Assembly: GCA_041654095.1 (NCBI GenBank)
Contig: JBAZED010000004.1
Span: 1 to 64,000 of the forward strand
Length of the DNA: 64,000 nt
Origin: UBA1424 sp041654095
GTDB lineage: Bacteria > Bacillota_I > Bacilli_A > RFN20 > CAG-826
Direction: 5' to 3'
Shown here piece after piece: positions 25,256-32,748 of this stretch. The position numbers and the translations under genes were made by a program. The stretch's first letter is position 1, and each line of letters opens with the position of its first letter. The notes under the pieces were generated by a model. It was not told the origin of the DNA and made no database searches. It saw only the letters and a list, made by a program, of their open reading frames with translations.

Positions 25256-26545
25256 TTACCTTCGTCTAAGGCCTTTTGGAAGAAGGTTTTTTAACTGGCC
25301 TCCGACGGCGTGGACAAAACCGGCATTGAGTCGGTCGTACGAAACGAGATGATAGCCTTTCGCACATTCTTTTGATAGAACTTCGCCGGCCGTGTAGTTC
25401 GCAAAATCCACCGTGCTTAACTCGATGCTCCGCGCCGCATCCCGAAAATGGGCGAGGTGGTGGTTGGGTTTCGGCTTTCGATCGATGTCGTCGAAGGCGC
25501 GGACGCCATAGCGGATGATATTCAACTTGTTGATCGGTAGATAATAGTTGAGCGAATAGAGGGAATTGGCTATTTCGATATTCGCGCGCTTCGTTAAATT
25601 GTAGCCCTCTAGGATCTTGTTGAGTTTACCGCGATAGGCGATTTTCTGATACTTTGTTTTGGTCAGGGCACCGGGTTTGTGAATGAGGGCGATGAATTGC
25701 CCTTCGCCATCAAAATGCGACGGTAAAAAATAATAGGCATTTTCGAGAACCGGGCTTTCATATAGGGCATTAGTGTTTGAAATCTTCTCCAGATAGGCAT
25801 CGCTACTCGCCAGCAAGTGGCCGATGATGTCTTCATTCTCTTCTTTGCTAAACGAGCACGTCGAATAGGCGAGAGAGCCACCCGGTTTGAGCATTGAGTA
25901 GGCGAGGCTAATCAAATTCAGCTGTTCTTTTTGACAAGCGATAACTTTGTTATACGTCCAGTCTTTCATCATCTTCTCGTCCTTGCGAAACATGCCTGAA
26001 CCGCTGCAGGGGGCATCGAGGATAATCTTGTCAAAAGTATCGAGATAGCCTCCATATAGTTTGGCGAAGTCATTATTGGTCACAACGACGTTAGCGAGGC
26101 CGAGGCGCTCGATGTTTTGGGAGAGGATGAGGGCGCGCGAGTGCGAGATGTCGTTAGCGATGACCAGCCCTTCATCTCCGGTCGATATACTAGCTTGCGC
26201 GGTCTTGCCACCTGGGGCGGCGCATAAATCGAGGACGAAATCGCCAGGTCGAACGCTGAGGAGGGCGACGACGCTCATCGCGGCGGGCTCTTGAATGTAG
26301 TAAGCTCCGAGATCGTGGAGGTAGTGCTTGCCGAAATCATCTTCCTTTTTGTCGTAGAGATAGCCGTTAACGACGAGGGGATGAGGGCGGATATTCGGGA
26401 ATCGTCCATTAAATTCGCGTCCCGAGATTTTATTCGTGTTTAAAAGCAGACAATAAGTTCGCGGATTTCCCAAGGAAAGAATGATTTGATCAACGATTTC
26501 CTTCGGGAAATGAGCGTGCAAATGAGCTGCAAAATCCATGCTCAT
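25256..26545 (-). CDS. NOL1/NOP2/Sun-family RNA (cytosine-5)-methyltransferase
   Basis: A SAM-dependent m5C methyltransferase for rRNA or tRNA, of the RsmF/YebU-like group common in Bacillota. Motifs: SAM loop DLCAAPGGKTAQ (~106), motif IV DAPCSGSGMFRKD (~175) and motif VI STCSFSKEENE (~238) with the catalytic Cys. The C-terminal ~140 residues (LPINKLNIIRYGVRAFD ... LVSYDRLNAGFVHAVGG) match the RNA-binding PUA-like extension of the RsmF type. Length 429 aa. ATG 26545 or 26539 may be used. No Shine-Dalgarno is visible for either. The gene ends 9 bases after plsC, convergently. Confidence 0.9.
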   Translation of the reverse strand: MSMDFAAHLHAHFPKEIVDQIILSLGNPRTYCLLLNTNKISGREFNGRFPNIRPHPLVVNGYLYDKKEDDFGKHYLHDLGAYYIQEPAAMSVVALLSVRPGDFVLDLCAAPGGKTAQASISTGDEGLVIANDISHSRALILSQNIERLGLANVVVTNNDFAKLYGGYLDTFDKIILDAPCSGSGMFRKDEKMMKDWTYNKVIACQKEQLNLISLAYSMLKPGGSLAYSTCSFSKEENEDIIGHLLASSDAYLEKISNTNALYESPVLENAYYFLPSHFDGEGQFIALIHKPGALTKTKYQKIAYRGKLNKILEGYNLTKRANIEIANSLYSLNYYLPINKLNIIRYGVRAFDDIDRKPKPNHHLAHFRDAARSIELSTVDFANYTAGEVLSKECAKGYHLVSYDRLNAGFVHAVGGQLKNLLPKGLRRR

Positions 26546-26578
26546 AGTTTAGCAAGGAGGAGCGTAAAAAGATATTAA

Positions 26579-26602
26579 AACATGTCTTTAACATGTTATA
26601 CT
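26579..26602 (+). promoter_or_regulatory. Extended -10 promoter of pdp with overlapping inverted repeat
   Basis: TGT-TATACT (26594-26602) is an extended -10. The inverted repeat AACATG...CATGTT (26579-26597) spans the -35 to -10 interval and reaches the first base of the -10 hexamer, a position suited to a repressor of the nucleoside-salvage genes. No regulator is identified. Confidence 0.45.
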
Positions 26603-26622
26603 AATTAACGAGGTAAAAGAGT

Positions 26623-27924
26623 ATGAGAATGGTAGATATCATCGTCAAAAAACGCGACGGAAAAGTGCTGACGAGAGAAGAGATTTCTTTTTTCGTAAGA
26701 GGCTATGTCGGCGGTTCGATTCCCGATTATCAAGTCAGCGCTTTAGCCATGGCGATCTTATTTCGCGGCATGAATAAAGAAGAGATTACGATTTTGACCG
26801 ACTTGATGATGCACAGCGGCGATATTATCGATCTGACTTCCATCAAGGGCGTCAAAGCCGATAAGCATTCGACCGGCGGCGTCGGCGATAAGACGAGTTT
26901 GGTCCTTGGACCAATGGTCGCGGCCTGTGGCGTTAAAGTCGCTAAGATGAGCGGTCGGGGTCTCGGCCACACCGGTGGGACTCTCGATAAGATGGAGTCG
27001 ATTCCCGGCCTCAAAATTGCCATTCCCGAAGATCAATTCATCCGCCAAGTTAACGAAGTTGGTCTGGCCATCGTCGGGCAGACCGGCCATCTAGTTCCGG
27101 CCGATAAAAAACTATATTCGTTGCGCGATGTGACTGGAACCGTCGAATCAATCCCGTTAATCGCCTCTTCCGTCATGTCGAAAAAACTCGCCAGCGGCAG
27201 CGATACGATCCTGCTCGATGTTAAATTCGGGAGCGGGGCTTTTATGAAAGATTTAACTAGCGCTCGCGAACTCGCGCGGACGATGGTCGATATCGGCGAT
27301 GGTTTAGGGCGCGACACGAGAGCGATTCTCACCGATATGGAGCAGCCTCTCGGGCTGGCCGTCGGCAATGCGCTGGAAGTCAAGGAAGCCATCGATACTC
27401 TGCACGGCAAAGGTCCTCACGACCTCGTTGAACTCTGCCTCGCAGCCGGAGCGATCATGCTCGAGCAAGCCAAGGTTGTCACCGATCTCGATAAAGGTCG
27501 CAAGATGCTTGAAAAAGCCATCGCTGACGGTTCAGCTTTTAATAAATTAAAAGATATGGTCAAAGCTCAGGGAGGCGACGCCTCTTATCTCGACCATCCC
27601 GAGAAATTTCCCCTCTCGAAACACATCGTCGAAATCCGCTCCGCTAACGAGGGCTATGTCCGCCGCATCGAAGCTTTGGAAATCGGCGAGTCGGCCATGC
27701 GCCTCGGCGCCGGGCGGGAAACGTATGATGATGTCATCGATATGTCGGCCGGCATCGTCTTAAGCAAGAAAGTCGGGGACCGCGTTCAAAAAGGCGACGT
27801 CCTCGGCACCGTCCATACGAATAAAGACGACTTCGCTGCGATTCTCGACGATATTCAAAGAGCCTTCAAATTATCCAGTAAGAAATTGGAACCATTACCC
27901 ATCGTTCACGATTACATCCGATAA
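26623..27924 (+). CDS. pdp: Pyrimidine-nucleoside phosphorylase
   Basis: Phosphorolyses thymidine, deoxyuridine and uridine to base and (deoxy)ribose-1-phosphate, a salvage step. The family signature KMSGRGLGHTGGTLDKMESIPG is complete (~105-125). KADKHSTGGVGDKTS precedes it (phosphate binding), and the substrate loop KKLASGSDTILLDVKFGSGAFMK lies near 190. The C-terminal ~90 residues match the alpha/beta lid domain (VLSKKVGDRVQKGDVLGTVH). Length 433 aa equals Bacillus Pdp. GAGGT 9 bases before ATG 26623 sets the start. dtd and mnmA follow within a few bases. Confidence 0.95.
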   Translation: MRMVDIIVKKRDGKVLTREEISFFVRGYVGGSIPDYQVSALAMAILFRGMNKEEITILTDLMMHSGDIIDLTSIKGVKADKHSTGGVGDKTSLVLGPMVAACGVKVAKMSGRGLGHTGGTLDKMESIPGLKIAIPEDQFIRQVNEVGLAIVGQTGHLVPADKKLYSLRDVTGTVESIPLIASSVMSKKLASGSDTILLDVKFGSGAFMKDLTSARELARTMVDIGDGLGRDTRAILTDMEQPLGLAVGNALEVKEAIDTLHGKGPHDLVELCLAAGAIMLEQAKVVTDLDKGRKMLEKAIADGSAFNKLKDMVKAQGGDASYLDHPEKFPLSKHIVEIRSANEGYVRRIEALEIGESAMRLGAGRETYDDVIDMSAGIVLSKKVGDRVQKGDVLGTVHTNKDDFAAILDDIQRAFKLSSKKLEPLPIVHDYIR

Positions 27925-27926
27925 AC

Positions 27927-28373
27927 ATGCGCATCATCGTCCAAAACGTCATCGACGCCCATCTTTCGATAGACAATCGCCAGCTTTGTGCGATTGATCG
28001 AGGTTATGTTTTACTCGTCGGTTTCACAGCGGGCGACAGTGGAGATGTCGTGAACAAAATGGTCGATAAAATCGTTAGAATGCGCGTTTTTCAAGACGAA
28101 AACGGAAAGACCAACCTTGCGATCGGCGATGTGCAAGGCGCGATTTTGGCCGTGCCTCAATTCACGCTTTACGCCGATTTATCCGGCGGTCGGCGCCCCT
28201 CATTCACCAAAGTTTTGAATCCGGATGACGCCGAGCGCTTGTTCGACCATTTCGTCGAATCCCTAAAAGCATCTTATGCTGATGTTTGTTCGGGTGTGTT
28301 CGGCGCCGACATGAAAGTCAATTTAACAAACGACGGCCCGTTTACCTTAATTCTCGATTCGGAGGATTTATAA
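27927..28373 (+). CDS. dtd: D-aminoacyl-tRNA deacylase
   Basis: Dtd removes D-amino acids (and mischarged Gly) from tRNA. The two active-site blocks are present: PQFTLYAD (usually SQFTL) with its backbone-binding role, and NDGPFT close to the C terminus, corresponding to the family's NxGPVT motif. QNVIDAHLSID at the N terminus also fits. Length 148 aa is canonical. It begins 2 bases after pdp and ends 4 bases before mnmA, so the three form one operon. Confidence 0.94.
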   Translation: MRIIVQNVIDAHLSIDNRQLCAIDRGYVLLVGFTAGDSGDVVNKMVDKIVRMRVFQDENGKTNLAIGDVQGAILAVPQFTLYADLSGGRRPSFTKVLNPDDAERLFDHFVESLKASYADVCSGVFGADMKVNLTNDGPFTLILDSEDL

Positions 28374-28377
28374 CCTC

Positions 28378-29514
28378 ATGACAACGCGAGTCATGCTCGG
28401 CTTATCGGGGGGAGTCGATTCGGCGGTCGCCGCCTATTTGCTTAAAGAGCAGGGTTATGAAGTCATCGCCTGTTTCATGCGCAACTGGGACGCGATGGCG
28501 AATAACGACTATCTCGGAAATCCGACCATCGACGATGAACAATGCCCTCAAGAGAAAGATTACGACGATGCTGTGAGCGTCGCCAAGACTCTAGATATTC
28601 CCCTTCTCCGCATCGACTTCGTCAAAGAGTATTGGGATGATGTTTTTACTTATTTTCTATATGAATACAAAGAGGGAAGAACACCAAATCCCGATGTTTT
28701 TTGCAATAAATACATCAAATTTGAGGCTTTTTATCAGTTTGCACTCAAAAACGATTGCCAATTAATCGCGATGGGGCACTACGCCAAGCGGGTCGAAGTC
28801 GATGGTCATTTCTATCTGGAAAAAGCCAAAGACCAAAATAAGGATCAATCTTATTTTTTATCGCAGCTCAGCGAGCGGCAGATATCCGCTTGCCTCTTCC
28901 CGCTCGGCGCTATCAACAAAGATGAAGTTCGGAGAATCGCCCATCAGCTAAATCTATCTGTCGCTGCCAAAAAGGATTCGACCGGCATCTGCTTCATCGG
29001 CGAGCGGCATTTTAAGCAGTTCTTGCACAATTACTTGCCGGCGCAAAAAGGGCCGATTATCGATATCGCCACAAATCGAGTCGTCGGCTCGCATTCCGGG
29101 GCGATGTATTACACGATCGGCCAGCATCGCGGACTCGGGATCGGCGGCATCGCCGATCAGGACTCGCAAGGGTGGTTCGTCGTGAAGAAAGACGTTCATA
29201 GTAATATTGTCTACGTCGCGAGCGGAGCGCAGAATCCTTATCTGTACTCTGATTATTGTTTAATAACAAAGTTAAATGAGTATGCTCATTATTCCTTGGA
29301 CAATAGAACTCTCAAGGCGAAGTTTCGCTATCGTTCCGCCGATGTCGATGTCTATCTCGAACGGATCGGCGAGGATACTCTCAAAGCCAATTTCGTTCAA
29401 AAACAAAAAGCCATCGCGACAGGCCAGGCGGCCGTTTTTTACGATGGCTCGAGAATGGTGGGTGGCGGTCTCATCAGCGAAGTCTACGCGGATGGGAAAC
29501 GCATCGATAAATAG
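28378..29514 (+). CDS. mnmA: tRNA 2-thiouridylase MnmA
   Basis: MnmA puts sulfur on U34 of tRNA-Lys, -Glu and -Gln using ATP and a persulfide relay. The PP-loop SGGVDSA is at residues ~9-15. The two catalytic cysteines lie in NPDVFCNKYIKF and STGICFIGER. YYTIGQHRGLGIGG and the C-terminal beta-barrel complete the 378-residue protein. No cysteine desulfurase gene is in the window. Its stop lies just before the stop of the convergent ABC ATPase gene. Confidence 0.96.
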   Translation: MTTRVMLGLSGGVDSAVAAYLLKEQGYEVIACFMRNWDAMANNDYLGNPTIDDEQCPQEKDYDDAVSVAKTLDIPLLRIDFVKEYWDDVFTYFLYEYKEGRTPNPDVFCNKYIKFEAFYQFALKNDCQLIAMGHYAKRVEVDGHFYLEKAKDQNKDQSYFLSQLSERQISACLFPLGAINKDEVRRIAHQLNLSVAAKKDSTGICFIGERHFKQFLHNYLPAQKGPIIDIATNRVVGSHSGAMYYTIGQHRGLGIGGIADQDSQGWFVVKKDVHSNIVYVASGAQNPYLYSDYCLITKLNEYAHYSLDNRTLKAKFRYRSADVDVYLERIGEDTLKANFVQKQKAIATGQAAVFYDGSRMVGGGLISEVYADGKRIDK

Positions 29515-29515
29515 A

Positions 29516-30316
29516 TCATTTATTTAAGATGACGGTATCCGGCAGGACATCGCCGGTTTTTTCACTGAATCTAGTGATGAGCTGTTCGACGGTCAGATGG
29601 GCTTTTTCGTCATCGCGGCAGTCGAAGATGATTTTACCATCCGCCATCATGATGAGACGGTTACCGTAGCGAATCGCATCGCGCATATTATGCGTGACCA
29701 TGATCGTCGTCAGATTCGCTTTGCGAATGATGTCGTCGGTGATGCGCATGACGATTTTGGCGGTCTCGGGGTCGAGAGCGGCGGTGTGCTCGTCAAGGAG
29801 AAGCAGGCGAGGGCTGTTCATCGTCGCCATCGTAATAGTGATCGATTGACGTTGTCCGCCCGAAAGGTTTTTCATGCGCTCGCTGAGGCGCGATTCTAAT
29901 CCTAATTCCAAAGGTTGAAGGATTTTTTCAAAGTAGGTGCGAGACCTCTTTTTTAAACCCCAGCGCAGCGTGGCTCCCTTGCCGCGTTGATGGGCCAAGA
30001 ACATGTTTTCTTCGACCATCATGTCGCCGATTGTCCCGACTGTCGGGTCTTGAAAGACGCGGCCGATGAAGCGCGAGCGGCGGTGGTTTTTCATCGTGAC
30101 GATATTGGTGCCATCCAATAGAATTTGTCCGTCATCAGGGGCGACCGAACCAGCTATCAAGTTTAGCAACGTCGATTTACCAGAGCCGTTGGATCCGATA
30201 ATGGTGATAAAATCACCATCAGCAATTGAAAGATCGAGGTGGTTGATGGCGTGTTTATCGTTGCTCGCCTGACCTTCGAGGATGAAGGTTTTGTCGAGAT
30301 TGATGATATCAAGCAT
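29516..30316 (-). CDS. ABC transporter ATP-binding protein (TrpX-type importer)
   Basis: Energises import by the permease and lipoprotein encoded upstream on the same strand. Walker A GSNGSGKST (~43), signature NLSGGQRQSITI, Walker B LLLLDEHTAALDP and H-loop VTHNM are all intact in 266 residues. Note that His replaces the usual Pro in LLLDEP-T. The gene overlaps the permease gene by 8 bases. The pairing with an ABC_sub_bind lipoprotein indicates a small organic substrate such as an aromatic amino acid, but this is family-level inference. Confidence 0.92.
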   Translation of the reverse strand: MLDIINLDKTFILEGQASNDKHAINHLDLSIADGDFITIIGSNGSGKSTLLNLIAGSVAPDDGQILLDGTNIVTMKNHRRSRFIGRVFQDPTVGTIGDMMVEENMFLAHQRGKGATLRWGLKKRSRTYFEKILQPLELGLESRLSERMKNLSGGQRQSITITMATMNSPRLLLLDEHTAALDPETAKIVMRITDDIIRKANLTTIMVTHNMRDAIRYGNRLIMMADGKIIFDCRDDEKAHLTVEQLITRFSEKTGDVLPDTVILNK

Positions 30317-31268
30317 GGGATTCGGCCCTCCTTGCTTTCAGCTTCTTCCTCAGGTTTTTGAAACTCTTTTTAAAGAGCGGAATGCAGAGGATGAGAATGA
30401 AGAGGAGCGCTTGAACAAGCTTGAGATAACCGTTATCTTCGAGAACGCGCATCGCTAAGTTGACGACGAGTTGGTAGGCGAACGAACCGACCAGAACGCT
30501 GAGCAAGCTAATTGCGAAATTCGGTTTGCCGTAGAGCATGATGGCTTCGCCTAAAAGAACACTCGCCAAAGCGATGACGATCGTTCCTTGGCCAAATGTC
30601 GAATCGGAATTGCGCATAAATTGTGCGAAGAGCGAACCGCTCATCGCGACGATGGCGTTGCTGATGACCAGCCCCATAATGACGCGGCTGTCGGTGTTTA
30701 TTCCTTGAGCGCGACTCATTATTTTGTTTTTACCGGTGGCTCGAATCGTAATGCCGAGCTCGGTTCCAAAGAACCAATAAAGAGCAGCGATGATGAGACC
30801 GACGACGAAAAAGCTCGTCAAAATGATACCCCATTCGCCTAATAAACCGCGAAAGAAAGTGAAAATAGTCGTGCTGTTGGACGGTAAGCGAACAACACCG
30901 ACAAAATCTCCAATTTGACTGTAAGATTTCAGCGAATTGGTAATGCCATTCAAAAGTTGTGAAAGCGGGATGCAAATGACCATCGTGATAATGCCGGCCA
31001 AAAGAGATGGGATGCGCAGCTTAGTGTGCAGCACGGAAGTCAATAGGCCCATGATGCCGCCGGCGATAAAGGCGATTAAGACGGCGACGGCAGGTGGAAC
31101 TCCGAGGGCAATCATCAAGACTGTGACCGCGCCGCCAAGAGGGAAGGCGCCTTCGGCGCCAAGATCGGCGATGTTCAAAACTCGATAGGCGATAAACACG
31201 CCGATGCCCAAGAGAGCGTAGATCAACCCTATATGAAGCGAATTTGTTAAAATATTGTAGACGATCAT
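30309..31268 (-). CDS. ABC transporter permease (BPD_transp_2 family)
   Basis: Membrane subunit of the importer, 319 residues from ATG 31268 (the longer frame from 31304 would enter the lipoprotein gene). Eight or more hydrophobic segments and the glycine/alanine-rich GADLGAEGAFPLGG-like loop (here IADLGAEGAFPLGGAV) match the branched-chain amino acid/ribose permease superfamily. It starts 4 bases after the lipoprotein stop and overlaps the ATPase gene. Confidence 0.9.
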   Translation of the reverse strand: MIVYNILTNSLHIGLIYALLGIGVFIAYRVLNIADLGAEGAFPLGGAVTVLMIALGVPPAVAVLIAFIAGGIMGLLTSVLHTKLRIPSLLAGIITMVICIPLSQLLNGITNSLKSYSQIGDFVGVVRLPSNSTTIFTFFRGLLGEWGIILTSFFVVGLIIAALYWFFGTELGITIRATGKNKIMSRAQGINTDSRVIMGLVISNAIVAMSGSLFAQFMRNSDSTFGQGTIVIALASVLLGEAIMLYGKPNFAISLLSVLVGSFAYQLVVNLAMRVLEDNGYLKLVQALLFILILCIPLFKKSFKNLRKKLKARRAESHA

Positions 31269-31272
31269 CGGT

Positions 31273-32244
31273 TTATGCTTCGTCGATGACTTCATCGGCC
31301 TCATCGATCAAGTCGGTTGGAAAGACGAGGCCGATGTCTTCGGCGTTATCGACGCTGAGGATGAGAGGGGTGTCTTCAAGGACGCGGACGGGCAGTTCGC
31401 TAATCGGCTTGCCATTTAAGAGTTCGACCGCCATTTCACCAGTGATTTTTCCCAGGTCAAAGTAGCTGATGCTCAAAGTGGCGACGGCGCCTAAATCGAG
31501 ATGGGCTTCTTCGCCCCCGATAATCGGAATCATCGCCGCATCTGCTTTATCTTTAACGACGTCATAGGAGGAAACAAGCGTCGAATCAGTTGGGGTGTAG
31601 AGGCCCTCGATACCGAGTCCGATCAGAGTATCCATGACCGCTCCAACTTCGTTCTTCTCTGCAAATGTTCTGAATTCAAAATCTAAACCGAATTCGGTCG
31701 CGGCGGCTAGCGCCAGATCTTTTTGTATGACGGAATTCGTCTCGGTCGCGCAGTAGATCATGCCGATTTTATCAATACCAGTGCCCAATTTGGTAAAGAG
31801 CTCGATTTGTTCGCGAACCGGATTCATGTCGCTCGTGCCGGTGATGTTGTTGTTCGGGGCAGCGGCATCATCCATCAATCCCGAGTATTCAGGGTCGGTG
31901 ACGGCGGTGAAGAGAATAGGCACATCGTTGCCTTTCGTTTCGCGAGCCGATAGCAGCCCGCTGGCGGCCGGCGTAGCGATGCCCAAGACGAGATCGCTCT
32001 CACCGATTAATGTCAATGATGAAGAAGAGACGAGGGCGCCTTCCGCATTGGCGTCTTTGAGGTTGATGTCGTAATCGATGCCGGCTTCATCAAGAGCGCT
32101 GACGAATCCGTCATAGGCGTCGTTGAGTGGGGGGACGTTAACAAATTTGAGAACGCCGATTTTGACGGCGCCTCCGTCGCAACCGCTGAGAGCGACCATC
32201 GATGTGGCGGCCAAGGCCGTCAAGACGAGACTTTTGAGTTTCAT
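31273..32244 (-). CDS. Substrate-binding lipoprotein of ABC importer (ABC_sub_bind/TrpX family)
   Basis: An extracytoplasmic solute-binding protein anchored by lipid. The 323-residue product from ATG 32244 has a signal peptide with lipobox ALSGC (Cys ~22) followed by DGG. Family segments of PF04392 (ABC_sub_bind) are clear: LVLGIATPAASGLL, ILFTAVTDPEYSGLMD, NNNITGTSDMNPVREQ, GLYTPTDSTLVSS and YFDLGKITGEMAVELLNGK. AAAGGAG precedes the start; a longer frame from 32280 would begin in the leader terminator. Streptococcal relatives (TrpX) handle tryptophan or tyrosine. The leader at 32266-32380 probably controls all three genes. Confidence 0.9.
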   Translation of the reverse strand: MKLKSLVLTALAATSMVALSGCDGGAVKIGVLKFVNVPPLNDAYDGFVSALDEAGIDYDINLKDANAEGALVSSSSLTLIGESDLVLGIATPAASGLLSARETKGNDVPILFTAVTDPEYSGLMDDAAAPNNNITGTSDMNPVREQIELFTKLGTGIDKIGMIYCATETNSVIQKDLALAAATEFGLDFEFRTFAEKNEVGAVMDTLIGLGIEGLYTPTDSTLVSSYDVVKDKADAAMIPIIGGEEAHLDLGAVATLSISYFDLGKITGEMAVELLNGKPISELPVRVLEDTPLILSVDNAEDIGLVFPTDLIDEADEVIDEA

Positions 32245-32265
32245 ATTTTTCTCCTTTATGAAATA

Positions 32266-32380
32266 AAACTCAGGTGGCAAACACCTGAGTTTATCTGTTT
32301 ATTAACGATCAGGTGTTCACGATTAATCGTTTTCCACCTGCTATCATCACTATCTTATTTAGCGCGCTTGGAAAACGATT
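32266..32380 (-). promoter_or_regulatory. Candidate riboswitch/attenuator leader of the ABC importer
   Basis: Read on the reverse strand, the leader has four parts. An 11-base arm AATCGTTTTCC (32380-32370) pairs perfectly with GGAAAACGATT (32335-32325). CAGGTG (32340-32335) pairs with CACCTG (32315-32310), and its loop contains the 3' arm of the first helix, giving an H-type pseudoknot. ACACCTGA, which includes that CACCTG, can instead pair with TCAGGTGT of the terminator's 5' arm. The terminator has an 11-bp perfect stem (32292-32266) and a following TTTTATTT. No T-box, lysine, purine or SAM consensus was recognised. Function and ligand are unknown. Confidence 0.65.
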
Positions 32381-32545
32381 TCTAAATAATAATAGTAATA
32401 ATAGGAAAAAGAGGACTTCTGAATTAAGGAATTGCGAATTGCGGTTTTCATAATTGTTACCTAGAAGGCCCTTTTATGAAATGAATTATAGACGGAATAC
32501 TGTTTCTTGGGAAGAAGAATTTTTGGATATTTTCTCGCAAATCGT

Positions 32546-32573
32546 TTGAAAGGTTATTTAAATATGCTATATT
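32546..32573 (+). promoter_or_regulatory. Promoter of alaS
   Basis: TTGAAA (32546-32551), a 16-base spacer and TATATT (32568-32573) with TGC before it (extended -10). It predicts a transcript start near 32580, which limits the length of the T-box Stem I. Confidence 0.65.
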
Positions 32574-32586
32574 TACTACATTCAAT

Positions 32587-32727
32587 AGAGGAACTAAGCT
32601 CAACAGCGTGCCACTCCTCTGAAGCGATTAATCATCGCCGTCGGCTGCGTTAAGGCCTAATCAAGTGCATTGCGATAATGAATAAGGATGGTACCGCGAG
32701 TTAATCGTTCCTTAGTGGACGATTTTT
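32587..32727 (+). promoter_or_regulatory. Alanine T-box leader of alaS
   Basis: The T-box sequence AAGGATGGTACCGCG (32684-32698) is near-consensus. Its UGGU can pair with the ACCA end of a tRNA with discriminator A, as in tRNA-Ala. AAGGA (32684-32688) and TCCTT (32708-32712) form the antiterminator. AATCG...CGATT (32703-32724) plus T-run forms the terminator. Stem I is only 34 bases, AGAGGA (32587-32592) with TCCTCT (32615-32620), and carries a GCC alanine codon (32610-32612) followed by A as the likely specifier. Further hairpins lie at 32624-32638 and 32668-32680. Confidence 0.88.
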
Positions 32728-32748
32728 ATTTGTTGAGAGGAAAAGAAC

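Noticed and set aside
32266..32292. Forward-strand terminator for an upstream gene
   Set aside because: The stem is symmetric, but no forward-strand gene precedes it; the adjacent reverse-strand operon and its leader explain it better.
32266..32380. T-box for the reverse-strand ABC importer
   Set aside because: No UGGN-ACC type T-box sequence or specifier stem could be found on the reverse strand, although such importers are T-box controlled in some bacteria.
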